Positions 46,191-59,006 of a stretch of DNA of 64,000 nt are shown here, in pieces. The notes under the pieces were generated by a model. The model searched no databases, was not told where the DNA came from, and saw nothing but the letters and a program-made list of their open reading frames with translations. The position numbers and the translations under genes were made by a program. Position 1 is the first letter of the stretch. Each line of letters opens with the position of its first letter. The DNA lies in NCBI GenBank assembly GCA_033297075.1, contig MU858045.1:434001-498000 (forward strand), written 5' to 3'. The DNA comes from Rhypophila decipiens (Eukaryota > Ascomycota > Sordariomycetes > Sordariales > Naviculisporaceae).

Positions 46191-49001
46191 TGTGGAAATG
46201 CTGCGCTGCGCTTGTTGACCACTACGGTATATTCATTGGTTGGTAGGTAGTGGTGTGGTTTCTCTTGAATTTGGGTATAATTGTTGCGCATGCGCTTATC
46301 GAGAGTCTTTGATTTTGGTGTTTATGTTGTTGATGTTTAGAGGAGGCTGGTGCTTCCCTCAGCTCCTCTCTGTTTGCTCCGCTGCACTCTGCTGAGAGTC
46401 GAAAAGGGCTGACGGCGTAGCGCCACTGTTGTTACAGTCGCTTTCCCGCTGCCAATCCCGTCCCGTTCAGGGTTCTGTGGCGGGGCCTTTTCGTCCCAGC
46501 TTCACTGTTTCGGTGGAAATGACCCCCGCTGGCGACAAAAGCTCCCGCGAATCACCCTGGCTCCTCGCTGGGCAACGGAAGGATCAGCTTGGCCAAAAAC
46601 CCCACACCTTTTGGCAGCACAGGCAGGTCAGTGGGCGCAGGGGTGGTCTCGATCAGCGCAGCACCCAGCTCCTTCTCTTGCGATATAGATGCTCTGGGGG
46701 TGCCTTCCAGCTCACTTGTTCATCGATAGAACGAACTAGTGTAACGACGGCAAGACCCATGGTTGGCTGCCCCTTCCCATCCTCAGGTCAAGTCATGTCG
46801 CACATTTCAAGTTTTGGCTTCATTTCCTTACACCGCTCAATTCTCCGTCGTCATGTTACCCACGATACGAATGAGGCGGCCGCTGGCCTACTGCGGCGCT
46901 ACGGCGAAGACTTCTTGGTAATATTTCCCGTGGCTACACGAGCCAAAACACCAAGACATTCGGATGATACAAGATATTACAAGGCAGACAGACATGCGAA
47001 AAAGATCTCTTTGGAATATTCCACAGATATTCTTGAGCGACTTCAGTTGATGATGAATCTGGATCTGCCTGGAGTATTCATTTGTCCTGTCGACTCTCTC
47101 TTTTACACGTGTCAGGGGATATGTACGGCAGTCTTGCCTTTTTCGCCTTCTTTTCTTTTCTCTTCTCACCAAAATACGGGCCTCTCATATGGCCTCGGTT
47201 AGGTAAGGAGCATTGTTGATCTCTTTCATCTCCCGTTATATATCCCATTGGTGCAGACTGAGATGTCATCGATATGGTCGAGATAACAGGTCTGTCTGAA
47301 TGGGATTGGAGCCCTCACTCACCTTTCAACTCAATCTGACGCCACTCTTCTCCCTACTGGCTGGCGACTACTGCATAACCTGCGGTAGCTTCATGCACGA
47401 TTCCGTCCCATACCGAGAAGGAGACTCCTCTTCTTCCGTCCAGTGATACCGATAGGGTCCTGTCTGGTCACTGGTGATGGTCTGCATGGCGCCATGTGGA
47501 TGAGGTGTGGCAGTTGATGGGAAGCCCAAGAACTTTGCACAAAGTTGAAGACGCACATGAGACCCTTGGGTTAAGCTGTGAAGTGAAACACAGCAACGGA
47601 TGAGATTCTCAAGTAAATTATTTTGGATTTATTTCTCTCTTTTCTCGGGGCTTTCTTGCTGTCGTATCACGTCAATATCCATCACCTTTATTATTATCTC
47701 ACCATGAGGCGAGTTGGAGGACGGAAAGGAACTGACAGAGCCTATTTGGAACTACTATTGACAAGGGCTTGGATGTAGTCGACTAGGTATCAATTTGGTC
47801 CCTGAGACTTATACACATTCCCCTTTTCGAGGCTGTTGGAATGACGAATTACGAGCAAAGTCCATGAGCGTTCAAGGTCGAGCTAGTTGGCTGGTCAGGT
47901 GGAACCAGGAGATGATAAAAGACGCAGAATGACACAGGTTTGATGGCCTGTCTGTGAGAACGGCTTGGGTGTGAAGAAGTCAGTAGGGTGAAGGATATAA
48001 GTGGCCGGTGAGTGAGGCTATCATTGACTCACGTATGTCTTTGCAGAAATGAACAGATAAACGTGGCATGGTATTCGAGGTGAAGCCTGAAAGAATCTTA
48101 CGAAAGAAGGGCTCAAGGGAAACCCTTGTTTGTAAGCCTTAGGATCAGTTCACGACAGGATTCCCAGAAACGCATCGAGGTTCTGAGAATCAGCCTTATT
48201 CCAATAGCGAAAGGGGTATTTCAAGTTACCTTTTCTTCGGCGTTGTTGTAACGCAACAGCGTTATCATGTAATAAAATAATTCCTGTTGGGATAGAGCCG
48301 CATCTCGTAATATCATTACTCATTAGGATTCGATATAAAACCTTGGCTTCGAACAATGAGATTAAATTCTTCAACTAACATCATTCAAGAGAAGGTCAAA
48401 AATGTCTCTATATTTGGACATTTCCATCCTTGAATGAACTGCTATATTTTTTTCATTTTCTTAGGGTTGGTTATTCCTCAGTATACGGAGCAGTTACAAT
48501 GGGCTTCTGGAGGCATTCAACTTTGTTCCCACCAAAATCCAACCAAACACACAAATATCAAATTCATCTGTATGAGATAAGATTTTAGGCAAGCAGTAAA
48601 CCGGTCAATGACATCAACTGTCCGCATGTAATCGGAAGTCAATTGCTCACTCGGCACTTCCGCCACTCATTCTGGTGCCGTACTCCACTTTGTGCGTCGG
48701 CGTTGGGTGACAAAGTGTTTGCCAACTTTCCAGCATCACATCACACTTTCCCCTTTCATCACTTTCCTCATCCTCCCACTCTCGAGTCGGCAGGTTCCGC
48801 GACGAGCCGACCGCGTTGCATTGCAACTGCACCTTCAAGGTCCAGAGTCCGAATCCGACGATAACCACGCCTGACTTTTTGACATTCGTTTTCGAACCAA
48901 CTGTCAAGTCAAGGTAGGATTTGGAACCTCTACCTCGGGAGCAGGACGGCAGGTGCAAACGCGGGAATTACTCAAAGTTTGCAACCCAGAAGGAAGCCAA
49001 A
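46191..49001. other. Divergent intergenic region, leashin and FolB promoters
   Basis: A 2.8-kb gap between two divergently read genes. It should hold the leashin promoter and leader (right of 46190) and the FolB-gene promoter (just left of 49002). A plus-strand open frame at 46429-47202 is discussed under rejected items. The part around 48100-48500 is AT-rich compared with its surroundings and may be a decayed element, but I could not find its ends. Confidence 0.5.
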
Positions 49002-50008
49002 ATGAGCCCTTCAACCCCAGAGCTCGCCAGCTCCTGGGCGGTCCGGAGCTCGGCCGGTGAGCCGTTTGCCATCGTCCAGGTCCACAACCTCACGGCAACC
49101 ATCCTCGCCGCCTCAGACGCATGGGGTCGCCCCAACCGGCTCCAGCCCATCTCAATATCCGCCGAGCTCTCCTTTGCCTCGCCGTTCGACGACGTAGCTA
49201 CCGACGACCGTCTCGGAAACGACACGGTCCACTACGGCAAATTTGGCCAGGCCATCCTCGACAGCTTGGCCTCCTTCTCCACTAACAAAGTCGACTCCCC
49301 GCCGGTCTCGCTACGCCAGGTTATGGACAGGATCTGGGCCGGCATCACGGGCCAGCATATCAACTCGTCCCAGCCTCCGCCTGTGTTTCTTCTCCACCAG
49401 CCGCTTCTCACACCTGCCCAGCTCGCCCGGGTTCGCTTCCTCTCTGTGGCGGTGCATCTGCCCAAGGCATCGCTGCTGGGCGAGGGTGTGAGTCTCACGG
49501 CAAGCTCGACTTTCACCTCAGGTCATGGATCGACTCCCATCGCTGAAAAGTATGGAGTCTCATTGGCCATCAACAGACTTCGTATCCCGACCTTGATTGG
49601 GATCCACCCCCACGAGAGAGCCAGCAAGCAGTTGGTCAACACGACCGTCACCATCGACCGATTTTCCCAGACAGAAGACGAAGATATCTACGCTGATATC
49701 GAGTCCCTGGTGGTCAATGTAAGTCACCAAGCTTGCTGTTTTAGATTGGCTATCAGCTACTAACAAGGGTAATCTAGACTCTCGAATCCTCGGGTTTCGA
49801 AACCCTCGAGGCCCTGGGTGCCCATCTGGCAGACTGCATCCTGACCAAATACCGCTCCGACGAGCACGCCTGCCAGTGGCTCGTCCACGTCCGCATGGAG
49901 AAGCCCACCGCCACCCCGCTGGCCGAGTACCCCGTCGTCGAGATCCGCAGCGGCTCTGCCTTCCCCGCTCCGGGCAGACCGGAAGTGTCTGGTGGGTCGC
50001 CGCGTTAG
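49002..50008 (+). CDS. Stand-alone tandem FolB (dihydroneopterin aldolase family) protein
   Basis: The model has two exons, 49002-49718 and 49778-50008, with a 59-bp intron (AAT|GTAAGT, branch CTAAC, CTAG|ACT), giving 315 residues. Dihydroneopterin aldolase splits 7,8-dihydroneopterin into 6-hydroxymethyl-7,8-dihydropterin and glycolaldehyde in folate synthesis. The second half carries the family signature: LRIPTLIGIHPHERASKQ, then LVNTTVTIDR, ESLVVNTLESSGFETLEALG and VHVRMEKPTATP, ending in VEIRSG. The first half (about residues 15-150) has the same order of elements in degenerate form (FAIVQVHNLTATILAASDAWGR, LDSLASF, ...VAVHLP), so two FolB domains are likely. Fungal Fol1 is usually a long fusion with HPPK and DHPS; those domains are absent here, so this is a separate paralogue whose enzymatic role is inferred. 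The start is the ATG with an AAA context at 49002; an in-frame ATG at 48921 would add 27 unremarkable residues. Confidence 0.85.
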
Positions 50009-51241
50009 ATGGGCGAATCGACTGGGCTCACCCAGGTGTTCGAGCACTTTGATATGCTGTCACCCAGTCGAATCGCCCGCTGATAACGACGATGCGCTTG
50101 CTACAGTTTGCCCTGCCTCTCAATATCCCTTCTTCGTTCACAAAATGCCATCGAGCGATGGGCATTATTTCTAACCTCGGTCTGGTCCAATTTGTGAAGA
50201 ATTCGGATTTCTTTATGCTGCGTCGGACTGACCTTTAGGACAGGTTCGGATATGCGTCTAGAAACAGAAACGCAGAATGATAGGTCATGAAAGCGGAAGG
50301 AAAGTCTTTAGAGAAACGCAGGGCAACGGGTAACTTGGTTCGGGTGGGAAGGGAAGAGGCCAAGTACCGAATGAGGCACAGTGTAATGAAGGACCATATC
50401 ATAGAGCTCTAGAGTCTGGGAGGATTTCTCCAAAGATTCGAACCAAATCGACGGGCATCTTTGCGCCTTTACGTTTTATATGTACAAAACCTGCAAAATA
50501 GTGATGATCCAACTCAACTTGGTACCCTCATATCCGAAGAAGTAACTGTCCATCCAATCGAAGCCAGGTTCCAGTCCAGGAGGTCGGCCAAGATTCAGTC
50601 AGCTCCTTCTTGATGGCCAAGTTTCACGTTTCGGTTTTCTTTGTCTTCATGTTCATGCATTCATACATCACACCACAGCCTCCTAACCTGGAAAACACCG
50701 ACGGTGAGATGTCACGAAAATAACATCTTTACAAAATACTCAATGTGACTTTCTCAAGCCAGGCTTACCGTCCCTATTCAAACAAGCATGATCAGTTCAC
50801 TTGGTCGTAAGGCTGAATATTCCCACTTCGATGAGTTTGTTGAATAACTTTGCTGCGCGAGCATGCGTGGGATGAAATGAACAAGAGACCCCAAAAGTCC
50901 GTCTATTTGCGCTAATCATCAGATCTCTGTATTAAAACCATATAAAAGAAGTGAGCTCAGGTATGTATTATAAAACCAAAATCGCTGCCGACCGAGCAGC
51001 CGAACAAATGGTTGCCGGGCCAGGCGTCGCGAACAAGATTTTCGATTTCAAGGACCAAAGCCACGGACACATGGCAACCAATAAATCCTAGCCTTGGTCA
51101 GGCAATCAAGCCACGCGCCGCCGACATGCCAAAGCAGCAAAGCACATCCCATATGCAAATCGCTCCTGCGCACCGGCTTATCCCATACCCGTTAACCCCA
51201 TTTTTGTGCAGAATCAAAATTTAAAAGTCCGTCGCTTAGTT
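50009..51241. other. Convergent intergenic region
   Basis: The FolB gene and UGP1 point toward each other here, so the 1.2 kb should contain both 3' UTRs. I see no open frame, RNA gene or clear repeat in it. Confidence 0.6.
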
Positions 51242-53463
51242 CTAATGTTCAAGCAGGCGCAAGCTGCCTTGGACAACAACGTTCTCGAGGATGGATCCAG
51301 GCGGGATGTCAATGGTCTGACCCTCGGTCGCTACGATAATGACGGTGCCCTTGAGAGTGACACCGCGACCCAAGTTGACCGCACCGGTGATGGTGAGATG
51401 GTCAAGCTCAATGATCTTGGGAATGCTGGGAATCCGCTTCTGGAAGTCGGATACCTTCTTGAAGTCGCCACCGAGCTTGATGAGGGGCGCATCGCCGAAG
51501 CGGGCCGTGCTCATTTGGAGCTGGCCGTGCTTGACTGTGTAGAGATCCGACTTGACCAGCATGAGATCAGAGCACGTCTTGACGGGCAAGAAACGACGAC
51601 GTGGCACATTAACACCGTGGGCGTTCTTGAAGTGCTTGATAGCGGCACCGACAGCGGTCTCGAGCTGCAGAATGCTAATGTCAGACTCTCCCTTCTTGTC
51701 GCCAGGGATGGTCTTTCCGTTGGGGATGATCTCCATCTCGAGCTCGTCGTTCTCGACAACACGCTTGATGGCCTTGACGTTCATCCAGATGTTGTTGGTG
51801 TTGAAGTACTTGAACTTCTTGATCGACTTGAACTCGTTCACGTGCTCCTTGGGCACCTGGGCGATTTCCAAAAGACGAACAGAGCCCTCGTAATCAATGA
51901 TGGTACCACCCTTCACATCAGCCTTGGTCTTGTTGGTGAGCTCCATGATGTACTCAGCATCGCTCTCCACCATGTGCTGGAGGATGCGGAGATCGACAAC
52001 GGCGCCGAGGTTGTCGGCGTTGGAAAGGAAGATGATCTCAATGCCGCGATCGATGAGCTTCTCGAGAATGCCAGAGTTGTAAAGAGACTCGAAAACGTCA
52101 CCGTGTCCGGGAGGGTACCAGTCGTGGAGCTGAGAGTCGAACGACTTGGGGACAGGAAGGAGCGAGTCCTTGAAGATTCTGGGATACCGGGACTGGTTGA
52201 AGGTGAGAATGTCCACGTTGTGGCCCTCGTACTTCTTGATGATGGCAGCCGTGTCTTCATCCGTGTTGAACGAGTTCATCAGGATGATGGGCACGTTGGA
52301 GCCATAGGTACGGTTGAGGTGCTCAACCTGGCGGACCGACATGTCCAAGAAAGACATGCCATCACGGACCTCGATGACCGACTTGGGGCCAACACAGCCC
52401 ATAGAGGTTCCGAGACCACCGTTCAGCTTCAGCACGGCAAGCTTGTTGAGGAATCCGACAGACTCGGAATTGGAGAGGGAATCGTAGTCAACGACCTGGC
52501 CAGCGGCAGGGGGGGCAATACGGTCCCATGAGCTGTTGAAACCAAGTCAGCACCAAGCTTAATCCAAGCATGAATCCCAAACAAAATCCACACTTACACC
52601 TCGTTGCCCTTGGCCTTGTCATTTAGATATCTCCGGAAAAGCGAAAAGAAGTTGTCCATCTCGGTCTCGAACAGCTCCTTCTTCTTGGGGTCTTTGACCG
52701 TCTCGGAGAGCTGTGTGAGGGCATTGCGCATCTGGGCGGCGGCAATGTTTGTCGAAGTGTTCTCAAAGGCCTACATCAACCACAAAAGTTAGCCTGACGT
52801 CATGTTGGACCTCGGGACGCCGCAGAGGGGGAGCATCAACATCGTCAAAGAGATGGCTAAGTCGCTGATGAGGCGCCATTTTGCAGGTGGTTTGGCAGTA
52901 CGAGTCGCATTCGACACTGGGCTAGGCCAGGAGTAAGAAGGAGCGTGTGTGCATCTCTGGGGCCTCGGCGACCTTTTCAGATTGACCCAGGAAGGGATCC
53001 GAAAATCATCATGCTTCCGGCGGATGTGTTCACGTTGAATCTCCTCGTTCCCCAGAGCCCCACATGATGCCGAAATGAGCTCTCTCCCTTGCTGCTGGGA
53101 TCGAAATCCCAACACCGGCAGCTGGTCATTGGTCATTGGTCCGCTTGTTTTGCGACACCCCGTCCCCGGAGAAAAAGCCATGTGCCCACTGTTTCTTTGT
53201 CCCGTTGACTTGGCAGGAGCACGCTTGCAAGAAGACGACCGCCAACCAATGCCTCGGACCATCAGTGGCTACCTGCATTCACCCGCATCGGCCGCCACAG
53301 AAAGGATGCGTGTCTCACGGAAGATGAAGGAGGGAAGGGGAGCAGAAGAAAAACTGACCATGTGAGATCTAGTCTTGCCATGGTGCCTCTTGGTAAACTC
53401 AGCCTCGTCGCCGTTGTTGGGCTTGAGGTGGGTGGGAAGCGCGCTCTTGATGATACCCGCCAT
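51242..53463 (-). CDS. UGP1: UTP-glucose-1-phosphate uridylyltransferase (UGPase)
   Basis: This cytosolic enzyme makes UDP-glucose and pyrophosphate from UTP and glucose 1-phosphate, feeding wall beta-glucan, glycogen, trehalose and glycosylation. The model has three exons, 53463-53359, 52770-52598 and 52532-51242, giving 522 residues, the usual size. Exon 1 encodes [16 protein letters not shown]...[10 protein letters not shown], and exon 2 [18 protein letters not shown]...[13 protein letters not shown]. Exon 3 begins SWDRIAPP and has the nucleotide-binding loop [20 protein letters not shown] (near residue 130). It continues with [16 protein letters not shown] and NTNNIWMN, and ends in the C-terminal beta-helix ([19 protein letters not shown]). 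Donors and acceptors are MVS-type GTCAGT...TGTAG and GTAAGT...CAACAG, with phases 0 and 2 that agree. The first intron (52771-53358) is 588 bp, long for this kind of genome. Confidence 0.96.
52771..53358 (-). other. Long first intron of UGP1
   Basis: A 588-bp intron with donor GTCAGT after SHM and acceptor TGATGTAG before AFEN. The other introns in this window are about 43-166 bp, apart from one of about 124 bp in velB. No open frame or RNA gene is evident inside. Its size suggests regulatory content, which is inference. Confidence 0.85.
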
Positions 53464-56400
53464 TTTGTTCGTGTGATTCGTGCTTGTGTCTGAGTTTTAT
53501 TTGAGCGAGTGGGAAATGGTGAAAATGTCGAAGTTTGGGAAATCGGTTGAGGAAGATGGCAAACTATTATCGAAGGCGGGACGAGTTAGCCGACGGAATT
53601 GACGTAATAACAAAAGTGGGAAGCTTCTGGCTTTATGACAGCAGGTTCAAAGTTGGCTGCTGGAGCCTGCCCGGCTGGAGTCTCGGAACGTTCAAGGAGG
53701 AGGGGACTAGTGCAGAGTAATGCAGGAGGTGCCTCAAAGACTGGAGAATGGAGACTGATTTGACTGCCACTTTGTTGGTCACTTGCAATTGCCTCCTCCA
53801 GTTCTGATCCCAGCTTCAGGTTTTCGAGGCCCACTGCCCGCAGATTAACTTGTAATGACGGCCCCTGATTGCTGCCCACCCGGGTATCAACCAGCTCCTG
53901 GGGTGGAACTTTCGAACCAGGAGAGCGCAACTGTCGAACCATCCATCACATTATGGCAAACCGGGCAGCGTCTCGACTCTTCGAGCTTCTGGCCGTCATG
54001 ACATCCAAGCGTCACCAGAATTTGACCCCAGGATGAGGGGTTGAGGTAGAGTTCAGGTACGCGACGGACCGGGCAAGTGAGGGGCAGCTTCCAAACATTC
54101 CATCCGGGTTCTTGGTAGCGGGCAAGCTAGGGTAACCTAAAAGGAAAGGAGGGATGTTCTCCAAAACTCACATTCTATGACATCAACCGAGTCGAAATCG
54201 AGGTGATGAGGTCTGAGCGATGCTTCGAGAGAGGCGAGAGACCGATACGGCGGAGAGTTCACGAAGAGTAGGGACGAGACAGGCTGGGCCGGGAAGACCT
54301 GGTTCTTGAATGCTTTTATCGCTGCCCTTGAGCCCGTCTCATTGATGAGCTCAACGGAAGTGGGTGGAAATTGTTAGCGCGCCAAGTACCCAGGCCCCTT
54401 CCAGCTCAGCTCCCAACTGTGGCGTCATGAACTGGACATCCTGGACAGGGGTAGGGGGCACCTTTTGGCCGCCAACCCGCAGAAGCTGGACTCCATACGG
54501 ATGGCGCCGCAGCAGCCCCTCTTGTTTTCTTCGTGATTCCTTCTTTGCACGGCAACAATCCTGAGCAGCTATTTCGTTTCGGAACCTTTTGTTGTTCGTT
54601 CCGAAGCTCTACAAGTCCAATGTCGATATGTCCAACAACTGCTTCGTATCCAGACATGTGCAAATGTTGTGCCATGTCAGAGAGCCGAGATACCTGGGTA
54701 CACTATTAAAAATCGCTCGAGCTTCTGTCATTAACAAGCCCTCGGCTGCTCCCGTGGTATTATTAGCCCCCGTAATAATTTATCAGAGGACGAGAACTTT
54801 ACGGGTCCTCAAAATTATGAGTGTCTTCAATAGGCGGATTTCTTAGCAGAGGTATCCCGGTAAGTCGAGAGCCCCAAGATGATCACAGTTGACATGGCTC
54901 GTTGTGCATGTCTTCGTTCTTCCTGCCCAAACCACAGGTCCTGTCAGATCTCCCAAAACGGCATCCAAGTCGAATCTCGAAGGAAAAGGTACTTTGGGGA
55001 CTATCAGGCAGCTGGGTTGCTCGGGAATGGATCCTTTCCAGTGGGCGAGATCTTGCTGCCAATCGCCAACCCAATCCCATCCATCCCTGGGGAGACCTCC
55101 AAAAGGGAAAAGTGAGCTTGTCCCGGGTGCTAGGGCCTTTTTGGTCTGGGCGGACCCGACGAGCTAATGCGCTCAGCCCAACGGGACATGAGCTAAAAAC
55201 AGGCCCAGAAGGATGGGCAAGGTCGTTGATATCACCTAAGAAACGGAGGTAGATGGATAGACTCAGAGAGGCATTCAGCTTTTAAGAATATTTTCTTTTG
55301 GTTCTTGAAAGTTCTTGAGACCATCGTAGCGTGTTACTGTCATTGCCGTCGAACAGAGGATTACAATCAACCCACCCTCCTTTGAGGAAAATGAGGCGCT
55401 TCAATAATGGGAAATATTGGGCGTCAAGCTCGATACGATATCGAGATATGATCGGCTCGTTGCCTATCTATTGACCCCTATCTGCCGGAGAATGTTAGAA
55501 TAATGGAACAAGAAAAGAGTCACATCCGTTTGTCCTCGCGGACTCACGAGGGCTCCACATGCACTTGCAGCAAAGAGCCGGAAGTGACGACCTCTCACTC
55601 CGGCAGGTCCATCTTGCTCCTTCCGTTGCAGTCGGGCCTTTCACCTCACGACAGCGGGAGTCTACGGAGAAGGCAAGCACGGCCACGGTGAGACTGGCCA
55701 GTGGGCGAGGCAAGAGGCGAGCTCAGGTCGTATTCTCGTCAAATGGCAAAAGTAATTCTCTCAAAAAATTTCCAATCGAAGACGCTCAAGATTCCACATC
55801 TCGGAAGTTCTCTCATCAGGCTCGCCTCTACATTATCATCCATCGGCTGGCTGGATGCATGCCTTGTCACAACCATGAAAACCCAAAATCTCACCGGATT
55901 CGGAAAGTTTATCCCGTCGATAGCTACAGCGCTGAGCCCAGGAAGGTCGAGTTACCGGCCGATAATGGCGATATTTCGACAACCACAGAACAACCTGTAA
56001 CAAGCCCAATCATCAATGCGATGATGCCTCCTCCCATCAATGCGCGTCAGCCGCCGCCACCACAACCGGCTTTCTACATTTTGTTATCCGAACAGAAGGG
56101 AAAGGAAAATAGGTTCCGTAAGTGATGATTTCCACGTGGGGGCATCCGATGAATTGTTTTGCTGTCTCTCGTTCCCCCTTTTCCCTCACATCTTGATCAC
56201 TCGGGCTCCCAATTTCTGAAAATCCCCATTCTGAATGAACACAGCTCATCTTATTCTGGACCTGGTGGATTCATTTTGGCAACGTGTGACCTTTGCCGCT
56301 GGTAATTCAACATCTCTCTTGCACAGCCGCAACAGATACCCACATGTAACTCATTAAAACTTTTTTTAATGTTTTATCATGGCTTTCGGGACTTCAACTG

Positions 56401-57931
56401 AGGTCCATCGTCATTGGTACCTTGGCGGGGTATTTTACATTTGATACGACACAGTGGGACACACCCCTTCACCGCCTGCCACCCCTCAACTCACCATGCA
56501 AGGTGAGCCGCTCCTCCAGCCACTCAAGTTCTTCAACGACATCTCACCACGGACTTCATATCTCACTTTCTCACGTCTTTCGACCATTTTCTTCAGCCCT
56601 ACATTCAGCTTCTTATTTTCACAACCACTTCGCATGAACATCAAATGAGACTAAGATACGATCAAGATCTTACCTCAGACTCGGGATCAATCTCAGCTGT
56701 TTTTGGAGCTCTCGCAAAGACGGGACACCAAAGCCCCTCAGATGCCAAGTCGGTAAGCAGCAGTTTTAAGCAGCTCGGGCTGACAGAACCCGGAAAGAGA
56801 AGCAGCAACTAACCCTGGAGGAAGGATTCAGCTTCTGCAGGGCTGAAGTGGCTTGACATGTTTGCTGTCTTTTGATCCTTCCATCGGACTCCCATTTCCC
56901 TTTTCGATTGGGGGTTGGTGACGTGGGGCTTATGCCAGACACTTGACGAGCCATCACTGGTTATCGGCAATATCTGTGACGATTTGGGAATCTAGAACCA
57001 CACCACTAGGCCAAACCTCCTTAAAAAGGATGCCAAATTCTAAGCTGCAAGCCAGCCTTAGAATTGTGTGTTATATAGCAGTTGCAATAGGGCACTATCG
57101 CTTGTGTTATCACGGCTCGCCGTGACAATATCGTTATCAATGATTTATCTCTAATATCGAACAGAGTATATATCTGAAGGCCCGACAGGCATCTTGATAA
57201 CATCTTCGATATATACTCGTCCAAGGTTTAGACGATGTGGAGACATGAAGGCCACGAACAAGGTTCCCGAAAAATCACGGAACTCTAAAAAGCCAAAGAA
57301 CTCTAACCGAGCTTGTACGCACATTGCGAGAGTTGCGGTGTGAATCCATGAAGCTTCCAGACCGGTATAACTCGCGGGATAAGTCGAGCGGTGAAGGAAC
57401 CCGGCAGTTCAAGCAGGAACAAACTTCCATGATGCTTCCATGCCACCATCCGACCGCCACTTTTCAGTGGAGACCCGTTCAGTCGGACTGGGGCGCGGAA
57501 GCCTATGTAGAATCCGGAAAACCCCAATTACGTGTACGTAGTAGCTCGCAGGCGGCAGTCGACAGTCCTATCAGCCGGACCGGTCTTCCTGAAGTCATGG
57601 TGACAGCGCTCCACTACCGGGGGCTCCGCCAAGCCTATAGACCGGGGCTTGGCACCCCGGTCGTCCCTTCCGGGCCGGGGTGGCAAACCCGGAGGGTAGG
57701 GAAGGATCAAAACAGGGTTCTGGATTTTTGTAGAAAACCCGACCCGGCCAGCAATTGCAAACAGTCCAGTTAATACTTTCCGCTTATCATCCGTATCATT
57801 CTCATTTCCCGCCGTGATTGCCTCCCGTTAACATCACAACACTGTCGTTCTCGCCATATCTGTTGTGCTCAACATCGATATTAGATAGTCATATTCACAG
57901 TTTCTTTTGGCGATACTGCTAGCCACATGCA
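53464..57931. other. Divergent intergenic region between UGP1 and the DUF3605 gene
   Basis: A 4.5-kb gap that should hold the UGP1 promoter at its left end and the DUF3605-gene promoter and leader at its right end. Open frames in between are short, overlap on both strands and have no family resemblance. Around 57060-57220 it is AT-rich. Two GC-rich hairpins at 57641-57696 are listed separately. Confidence 0.5.
57641..57696 (+). repeat. Two adjacent GC-rich hairpins
   Basis: The first is ACCGGGG-CTTGGCA-CCCCGGT (57641-57661), a perfect 7-bp stem. The second (57666-57696) is a 9-bp stem, CCTTCCGGG with CCCGGAGGG, containing one G-T pair and a 13-nt loop. They lie about 240 bp upstream of the DUF3605 start and could be the end of a small inverted-repeat element or structured leader RNA. 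Confidence 0.5.
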
Positions 57932-59006
57932 ATGACAAACCCCATGCCCCTGCAGCTCTCAAATGGCAACACTGCCAATATCATGCCTCATGCCAGTCAG
58001 CCTGATAGCGTCAATCCCGCAAAGCCAGCAGCCAGCTTGAAGAGCACCGTCAGTCCCATCCAGGTGCAGGAATCACCTTGTCCACCTTACCTCCTGAACC
58101 TCACCGAAAAAGACAAACAAACACTCACCATCCCGGACGAGGAATTCACCCGCGACTCATGGGAAACCGTCAAGAAACGGGTCCAAGAAAACAAACTCGA
58201 CGAGTTCAAGCGTGTTCCTTCGCAGCTGAGAAAATACCTCGAGTATAACTACAACCTCAAACAGTCAGCCGAATATGGGAGTGTCCAGAATTTTATACTG
58301 AGGGAGAGGTTACGGTGGGATCTGGCTTCTTCACCGGGGGGCACGTCGAATCATGAAGAAGAGGGTTTATTCGCCAACGCAGAAAATGATGTCAAGATCT
58401 TGCAGAATGACTGGCCGTATGGGATTGACGAGCGGATTATGCATTTGGTGGTGTGGACTAAATTTCCGCTGGAAGATGATGAGATTACTGGGGATCTGAA
58501 GCCTGAGGTGAGAAGGCAGGTGGACGGGTTTGTTAGGAGGACGTTTACCAGTGCGGGAGGCGTACCCGGTGTGAATGTGAAAGCTCCTAAGGAGGACGAG
58601 GTAAGCATTTTGTTCATTTTACGGTTCTTTGAAATGGCCGCCCTTTTTATTCTCAGTGGACCCCTTATGTCGGAGTACCTGTATACAGTATCTATCCTGG
58701 TGTTGCATGGACTGGCCAGGGCTTGGAAATGGGTAGTCATCGGTCTTTCTGTCTCGTTAAAAACGGACGATTGGACAAAGCTGGACGAACTGATACTTGA
58801 CTGTTGTCGATACTGACATTTCGTGTCGACAGGTTATTTGGTTCAAAAACTGGAGCTCCATCAAGTCCATCCACTCGGTCGAGCATTTCCATGTCATGCT
58901 CTTTGATCCAGACCCGGAATTTGTGGACCATGTTACAGGCGGTGATGTTCCTCTCTGGAAAAAGAGGAAACACCAACAAGAAGCCGAAACTATGAGCAGT
59001 TGTTGA
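57932..59006 (+). CDS. DUF3605 protein, N-acetylglucosamine-induced protein 1 homologue
   Basis: The model has two exons, 57932-58600 and 58833-59006, joined in phase 0 (GACGAG|GTAAGC ... TCGACAG|GTT), giving 280 residues. The core matches the family known from Candida GIG1: [32 protein letters not shown], then [37 protein letters not shown] and [10 protein letters not shown]. Exon 2 gives [27 protein letters not shown], where the WFKNW and HFHVML blocks are the most conserved. No signal peptide or membrane segment is seen. The family responds to GlcNAc in Candida, but its biochemical activity is not established. The 232-bp intron contains an open run that extends the first frame, which could mislead an automatic gene call. 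The first 50 residues are low-complexity and the start could be further in. Confidence 0.88.

Noticed and set aside
46429..47202. 257-codon open frame on the plus strand upstream of leashin
   Set aside because: It begins at a TTG; the first ATG leaves about 226 residues of no recognisable family, with mixed composition and no codon preference like the real genes. It lies in the leashin promoter region.
48100..48600. AT-rich patch considered as a repeat mutated by RIP
   Set aside because: No ends, no coding remnant and no second copy in the window; a RIP index and a genome self-comparison would be needed to support it.
50430..50455. Minus-strand GGTTCGAATC resembling a tRNA B box
   Set aside because: The flanks do not form a T-arm and no upstream tRNA body is present.
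55559..56125. 188-codon plus-strand frame between UGP1 and the DUF3605 gene
   Set aside because: No family resemblance, low-complexity ends and overlapping frames; treated as chance.
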